DNA from: Ceratodon purpureus
Lineage: Eukaryota; Streptophyta; Bryopsida; Pseudoditrichales; Ditrichaceae
Reading direction: 5' to 3'
Assembly (NCBI GenBank): GCA_014871385.1
Contig: CM026421.1
Location: forward strand, 25,104,752-25,168,751
DNA: 64,000 nt
The notes below the pieces were generated by a model. The model saw nothing but the letters and a program-made list of their open reading frames with translations, searched no databases and was not told the DNA's origin. Below, in pieces: positions 58,528 to 64,000 of the stretch (positions are counted from its first letter, which is position 1; each line of letters starts with the position of its first letter). The translations under genes and the position numbers were made by a program.

Positions 58528-61500
58528 TCACCGAGGAAATGTAAGTCCCTTTAACCATAAAACGCTCGATCCAAGAGCATCTTCCAAATTTACTTGTTCC
58601 GCGTCCTCCACAGGGATCATGAGTGGAATGTTTACGTCCACCTTCTCCAGAGTCACGCGCACGAATCCCGGTGGAATAGGTCGATTATGAAACTGCCCTT
58701 GACCTGCAAGGCTCATCACAGTTCCAGTCGCCACTTTAGCGGTCGGGTTGAGAGTGTCTGCGATCCACACTTTCGCTCCGACTGCTACCTGCCATATCGA
58801 ACGTATATGATTAGCGGCATCCTCGAAGCAAAACAGGGCGTCCGTGATAATATAAACCCCTAACAAGTTACAACCTAGTTTCACTTAATGATGGTGATAC
58901 ATGTGACTGCCTTACTTCGTCGTTTTTTGGGATTTCCCTGGCCGCATGATCCACCTGGAGCGTCAAAAGTGATTCAGTATAATGCCTTTCTGAATTAAAA
59001 AATAAATCCATATGTCAAAGAATATAATCCGACCTCTATGTCTGTCGTTATAATGTCTCACCTGTTCATTCTGGGTAGCTGTCCTCGTCTCAGACGGCTT
59101 TGGAAATCTCTGCGGGACCAAACATGATTTCTGTCAATCGGATGGCGTTTACATGGGTCTTCCTCAAACAAGAAAACAATGGAGCTAAGACCGACAACAA
59201 CAAATAATTTATAAATAGTGAGCATTTTACCTCTACAAGATTAACTCTGTGGTGTTGATGATGCTTCCTCGCAATATCATTCTATCAATCATTAAGCAAA
59301 AAAGAAGCGCGATTCAGTGCGTCACTTATACAAATATGAAAGGAGGAGTTGGTACAAACAAGAGGTAGAAGATATAATGACGTACTGAATAATGTACTAG
59401 GCCGTGCTTGCAAGTCTGCATTGACGAGTTCCCCTTATCCTATTGATAAATGACACAATTTACTTATCTACGATAATCCCAGTATGTTGTGTTTATCGAT
59501 CCTGTATGTTCTCTCCTACTTCAAGACAGACTGTATTGTCAAATTTTATACTAATTTCTCTTCTTAAATCTATTGCAACACTCATACGAGAGATAACAAA
59601 GATTCAAGAGTTGCCCTGAAACTCCTCACATTTTTCTTGACTACGTATAGGTTGGTACAATATTGTCAGAGATCTAGAACTCTCTAACCCTTTCACATTT
59701 TGACAATTGAAGTATGGCAAAGCTAACTTTGTCATTTGGAAGTGGAAACAAAGTATTGGTGATAGTCACTTACGCTTGACTCCGGCGGTGCTCGCCTGTT
59801 TCGCCGATCGACGTCCATAGCGCTTGCTGTGCTGGTCTGCCACATAAAGAAAACAACACCTCTTTTCGTTAAGGCGGTGCAGTAATTGTATAGTAGCGAG
59901 CGACCTTGTAAATGATAGCACTTCCCGCTATGGGTGTGTGGCGAATTAGTCAAAGTTACTCGACTTCGATGCCATTCTTCCCATTAGATTCGACTCTACG
60001 TTCGGATATAATAAGTATCACAAACAAGCTGCACCAGCATTAGTAAATCAAGCAGACCTCTTTGTCTGAAACTTCCAGAATTGGACACATGATACATCAC
60101 TACCTCGTTCCTAGTTTCCTTCCTTTCTAACATTCATCAGTTCGTAACAGTATATCACATAGTAAGTCAAGCCCACGCATGTGACCATAAATAATAAATC
60201 CATGTCAAATTTAAAAAAAAGGATAATCGAAAGAGTTAAAAAAACAAGCTTACCCTACACTTGATCAAACCTTCCAAATCTTAGCATCCATTCAGGTAGG
60301 AAATGTGATTACGGATTTTGCTAGATTACCTTTGCTTTGTGCTGCCTATGGGATGCAGATTTCTGGGCGCCGACGGTGCATGCGGCGAGGTCATCGTCTG
60401 TCGACTTACATAGATCATCCCACCATTGTTCGGAACTCCCTTTACCTGCTGACTCTCGTCGATGGAGGGTTTCACTTCCTTCCGCATGGGTAACCGTCTC
60501 TTTCACTGCCGGTGTACTGGTCTTGAATACCTCGTCCCGCTTTCCTTCATCGCTTCGTGATTGATTTCTCAAAACAGTTTCCAACATACTCTGTAGGTTC
60601 AGATTACTCTTCATAACTTCGTCGAGTCTCCTGTTAGTCTCTAGGTGGTTCCGTTCCAGACCTGTTAATCGACTTAACGTTTTCCTGTCCATCTCCTGAA
60701 ATCCAGAAATACAGTATACGAAACCATCATAAAAATTTGAGGTTATTCTGATCGTTTATAAAAATGTAGCGTAATGGAACTCTGATGTCGTAGAGAACTC
60801 GATGCTCAAGGGTTTGTAAGTTATTCTGAAGGGAAGAAAAAGCGAGTGCCACGTTAATAGAGTAGGGTATTGAAATGAAATGCCCCGTTCCCTATTTGTT
60901 ATAATACCTTCACCTCACTATTGAAACTAAAATAACGAGATAATTCGGAAATTATAAAAATAGAACCGCATTCATGAGAAATCCCATGACTGCTGTGATC
61001 AAGAAATCTGAGGAATAAAGATATTGCCTGCTACAGATATTTCATTATCTGTACAATACTTGCAGTGGACTTCGAATTAAATTAAAATTCGCGCACACGA
61101 AAATTTGATATAAAACCGAGCATGTGAATCAAATAAAAATACAAACCGTCCTCGTTGGATTCCCCTGGTCTGCATCGAGTTCCTCATTCACATCCGTCAC
61201 TGTCGGAGTTCGTTCTCGCTGTACCCTCTGCCACATTCCAAAACTGATTAAAATGATTTGGACTATTCTACTATTTTTGAGAGATGACATAATATATGTA
61301 TAGTCCTCAGTGTAAAAAGAACTGGTTTCCAACCATCCTTCCACATCCACCCCTACAAAACTCCCTAAACACGTTGATAAATTACTTACTTACCAGATTT
61401 GCAGCTTTTCTTGCATATCCATGACGGCCTACCCGGGGGTTATACACCTGTTTTTTCCTCTCAGACATTGTATCTGATTTTTCTTTATATTCTGGACTCG

Positions 61501-63449
61501 CCCAGTAGTTCCTCAGAGATGCCCATTGCTCATCAGTGTACCTTCCCGGAGGTTTAACACTTCCTCCATGTACCCTTCTTACTCTCTCCCTATACCGTCG
61601 TAACCATGTCTTAATCATCTTGTCAAAAGAGATTTGAGTGACTTGATTGTCGACGAATTCAAATTTCGCCACTAGCTGGTCCCTCAGTTTATCCCTAGAG
61701 CTCTGGCTTTGCTCTTCATATTTTATAACACTCAAATCTAACATGCGAGGCGTAAAATTGCGTACTTGCTCCTGCCATTTCAAATGACCGGCACAACCAC
61801 TATCAATTATCCCGTCAGGTCTTACCTCTACGACATAGGGTCTAAGGCCTGCGGTTTGCCTTCTGCGTGCCTCCTCATCAGCTTGACGCTTACTGGCCCT
61901 GCTCACTCGTTTACGAAGCGAATCTTCTTTAATGGACGATGACACCGAAGGTAAGCTCGGGTCGTCCCTGGTTGCTTCACCCGTGGTTGCTTCAGCGACC
62001 TCCGCTGTATCCACTCCAGTCGAGAACTGCACAAAAGAAGACCGAAAATTAGGAGGTAAGTTCTCTTGCGATAATTTCCCCAACATGTCGAGCATGCCTC
62101 TCCCTGTTTCATTGTGAGGGACCGGAACCCATGTATACGCCGGCGGGGGACGCATGGGGTTCGATGATGTAGACGGGACATTGATGCGAATCTGCGCTGC
62201 GTCCTGATTGCGGTATTCCCCTGCCGCGTTTCCAACATCTTCACTGTCATAGCGCTCCGCACGGAATTGCTTCCTTTCGGATGATGCATTCTTTGATTTC
62301 TCTTTCCGACTAGTGCTGCCCCCTCCCTGTTGCTGGGTTGTGCGTCTCCTACTCGAGTCTTCAGACAGTGATTCGCTATTGTAATCATCTGCAGTCACAT
62401 ATTTGTGAAGAATTTAATTAGGTCTAACCCTAAAACCGTTGACGCGTTTACAATGTGGAATTGAATAACTCGTCAAAGCTCATAGCCACTACACTTTAAG
62501 GTTAGGCAGATAAACACGAACGTCAGAGGTACATCGTGAAATCTCTCAGTGGGTAACACAGAGGAATGAAAACTACATGATAAACCCTAACAAAATTGAT
62601 CGTTCTCTGTTTACAATCGAAAACCTAAGAAGCTAGAAGAGGCGTACCAGAATACCAGTCATCCACATACTAATGCACTTCGGCTGAAACACAGCACAAT
62701 ATTTTGAGTTAAGAATACCAGTTTCGAAGTAGTCCGACGAGTCGCTCGGGAGTTCCTCACGCGGTCTCGCTGACCCACCCAAGACTTCGTTCTCGCATGG
62801 AACTGCACCACTCTCCAAACCATCTGAGTTCAGTCTCTTACTCCGACGCGGGGGTTCAGTAACGCGCAGCTTGGTCTCTCTCTTCTTTCCTCGTGAAGAA
62901 GCGGCTACATGATGTTTTCTGAAAATTCACAATAACAAATGCAGATTTGCACAGAGAACAACGCAAACATGGTCAGCCCTCGGGGGCAACGCCCTGCCAC
63001 TGTTTACCCTATCTGAAAACTAAACAGACTAATCCGGTTCGTCGAAATAGACACGTGTGAGCCATCCAGCGGTCAAAGAATTCCGACATAGGGTTTTAAT
63101 ACGGACAAATACTTACAAATCATTGGCAGCGTCGACAACCGGCTGAAAGCGTGCCCTGTTCCTTGCAACTTGGGCATCGCGCATGAGTTCATACTCGTTT
63201 GGACCCTCTGAACCACCGACGTCGGAGTTATCTCTGCTTCCCTCGCCCCCTTCGCTTGATGAACCTGTATGTGACATTTCCTATTCCGCTGTGTGTAAAC
63301 CTCTCTACGCGGACCCCGAACGATGTAGAACCGTCGCGGCGATGTTTCTTCTCGGATTCCCGGAGTCGTGGAACTACTGGCTGTGTGACACACGAATTAC
63401 GGTACAGAAGTCCGTAATCACTTGAGAGGTAAAGCTCACCGTCATTCAT
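58528..63449 (-). CDS. Ptta/En-Spm-type transposon protein (Transposase_24-like), 12 exons, intact
   Basis: Exons (minus): 63449-63440, 63264-63117, 62918-62719, 62388-61394, 61227-61147, 60695-60330, 59836-59774, 59439-59386, 59281-59231, 59109-59062, 58954-58916, 58788-58528. All have GT-AG borders and agree in phase, giving 771 residues. The N-terminus has YELMRDAQVARNRARF and PPRRSKRLN, both typical of plant Ptta proteins. Exon 4 carries the Transposase_24-like core (WLRRYRERV, QWASLRNYWASPEYKEKSD, HGYARKAANL), completed by TPTVTDVNEEL. Exon 6 is a coiled coil. Exon 12 (VGAKVWIADTLNPTAKVATG onward) resembles the C-terminal DUF8039-type domain. These proteins are thought to bind element ends and aid CACTA transposition; a tnp2-type catalytic transposase is not seen. 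Short exons 7-11 are less certain than the others. Confidence 0.78.
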
Positions 63450-64000
63450 GATTTAGGATTCGCAGTAGACAGTGGGGGTTTAGAGCAATCCAGACAGCAA
63501 ATGTCAAGTGAAGTTCAATTTAGCAAGTTCTTCCATTTCCGTGAATGTACATTTCCTTTGTAGATCAATGAATGAACCACTCCTGTGGCACTGTAGGTAC
63601 ACTACAGACTGTATTGCTCTGGTAATCTTTGTCATGCATATTTTAAATTGCTTATTCACATGGATTCATATTAGCTACGGTGTTCAGCTCGTGTGCACAA
63701 CATAAGATTTCCGGCTATACAAGCTCTTTACCTCACACCGTTTCATGGTGGTTGTGGTTCCTCTAAACATCTTTATCCATTCTGAAAGCTCCCTCCGTGA
63801 CTGCTTTGCTGTGTAGGTCGAAACGTGGAGGACGTTGGTCACGGTACAGTGTTGCTGTTTGATTTCCCTTGGAAATTGATGTCAACTCAGCACTCAATTT
63901 GAGGTAATTGGAAATACTCACGAAATACTCAATTTCCATTTCTTTGTATTATAATATTTCTTTCGTGTAACCTCATTGAACTCAACGAAGCACACATTCA
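63450..64000. other. Upstream region of the Ptta-type gene
   Basis: No gene seen; probably promoter and interior of the CACTA element. Confidence 0.4.

Larger units (their letters stand above)
57532..64000 (-). mobile_element. CACTA (En/Spm) transposon, left end; right end beyond the window
   Basis: CACTAGTAGAAAACTGAAAA at 57532 is a CACTA-type terminus, preceded by AAT. No matching inverse (TTTTCTACTAGTG) is found to 64000, so the other end lies outside or is lost. The interior carries a complete Ptta/En-Spm-type gene. The same terminus borders the 131-bp MITE at 25088-25218. Confidence 0.7.

Noticed and set aside
58316-58558. Minus-strand 80-codon frame as an extra exon of the Ptta-type gene
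   Set aside because: The TGA at 58528 ends the domain-bearing frame; this segment is in another frame and lies downstream of it.

Overview
The window is nuclear DNA of an early-diverging streptophyte: a charophycean alga such as Chara, or a seed-free land plant. The evidence is a MIKC-type MADS-box gene with the canonical exon sizes 185/70/65/100/42/42 bp, an AP2/ERF-type gene, spliceosomal introns, and abundant plant-type DNA transposons (hAT, CACTA with a Ptta/En-Spm gene, PIF/Harbinger-like MITEs). The species assignment is inference only. Most of the window is AT-rich repeat-derived sequence; the genes are islands of higher GC.

Layout. 1-1529 (minus) is the 5' part of a long open gene with a coiled coil and a Cys/His-rich, RING-like segment; it runs off the left edge. 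2080-13756 is an apparently complete 11.7-kb hAT element, with perfect 8-bp target duplications (AAGCTGCC) and CAGGGTTGT termini. It sits in what looks like the 5'-untranslated first exon of the gene at 1-1529. It carries an intact hAT transposase and two extra genes: a RING-H2 protein and a protein-kinase-like protein. 13757-16225 is host flank and a polypurine/A-rich stretch. 16226-19384 (minus) is a three-exon transposase-like gene with two in-frame TAG codons.

20-48 kb is mostly intergenic. It contains CACTA-type and Tourist-type MITEs, TTAA-bounded (piggyBac-like) non-autonomous elements, and a single-exon AP2/ERF-type gene (27610-29478, minus). 48832-51424 is the MADS-box gene (plus, nine exons). 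53.5-54.3 kb is a relative of the TTAA-bounded repeats. 56.8-57.5 kb is a 5'-truncated LINE tail. From 57532 a CACTA element begins and continues past the right edge. Inside it is an intact 12-exon Ptta/En-Spm-type gene (58528-63449, minus; 771 codons when joined in phase).

How parts fit together. The most notable system is the hAT element. Each of its three genes has a TATA box directly next to a tandem array of a GC-rich motif containing CGCGAGCGGG. Two further arrays lie near the element's ends. This suggests one motif serves both as shared promoter module and as subterminal recognition sequence. The transposase is intact, while the RING gene has a 1-nt frameshift in a G run and the kinase gene has two in-frame stops, so this copy's accessory genes appear to be decaying. 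I know of no described hAT element with this cargo, but I could not search.
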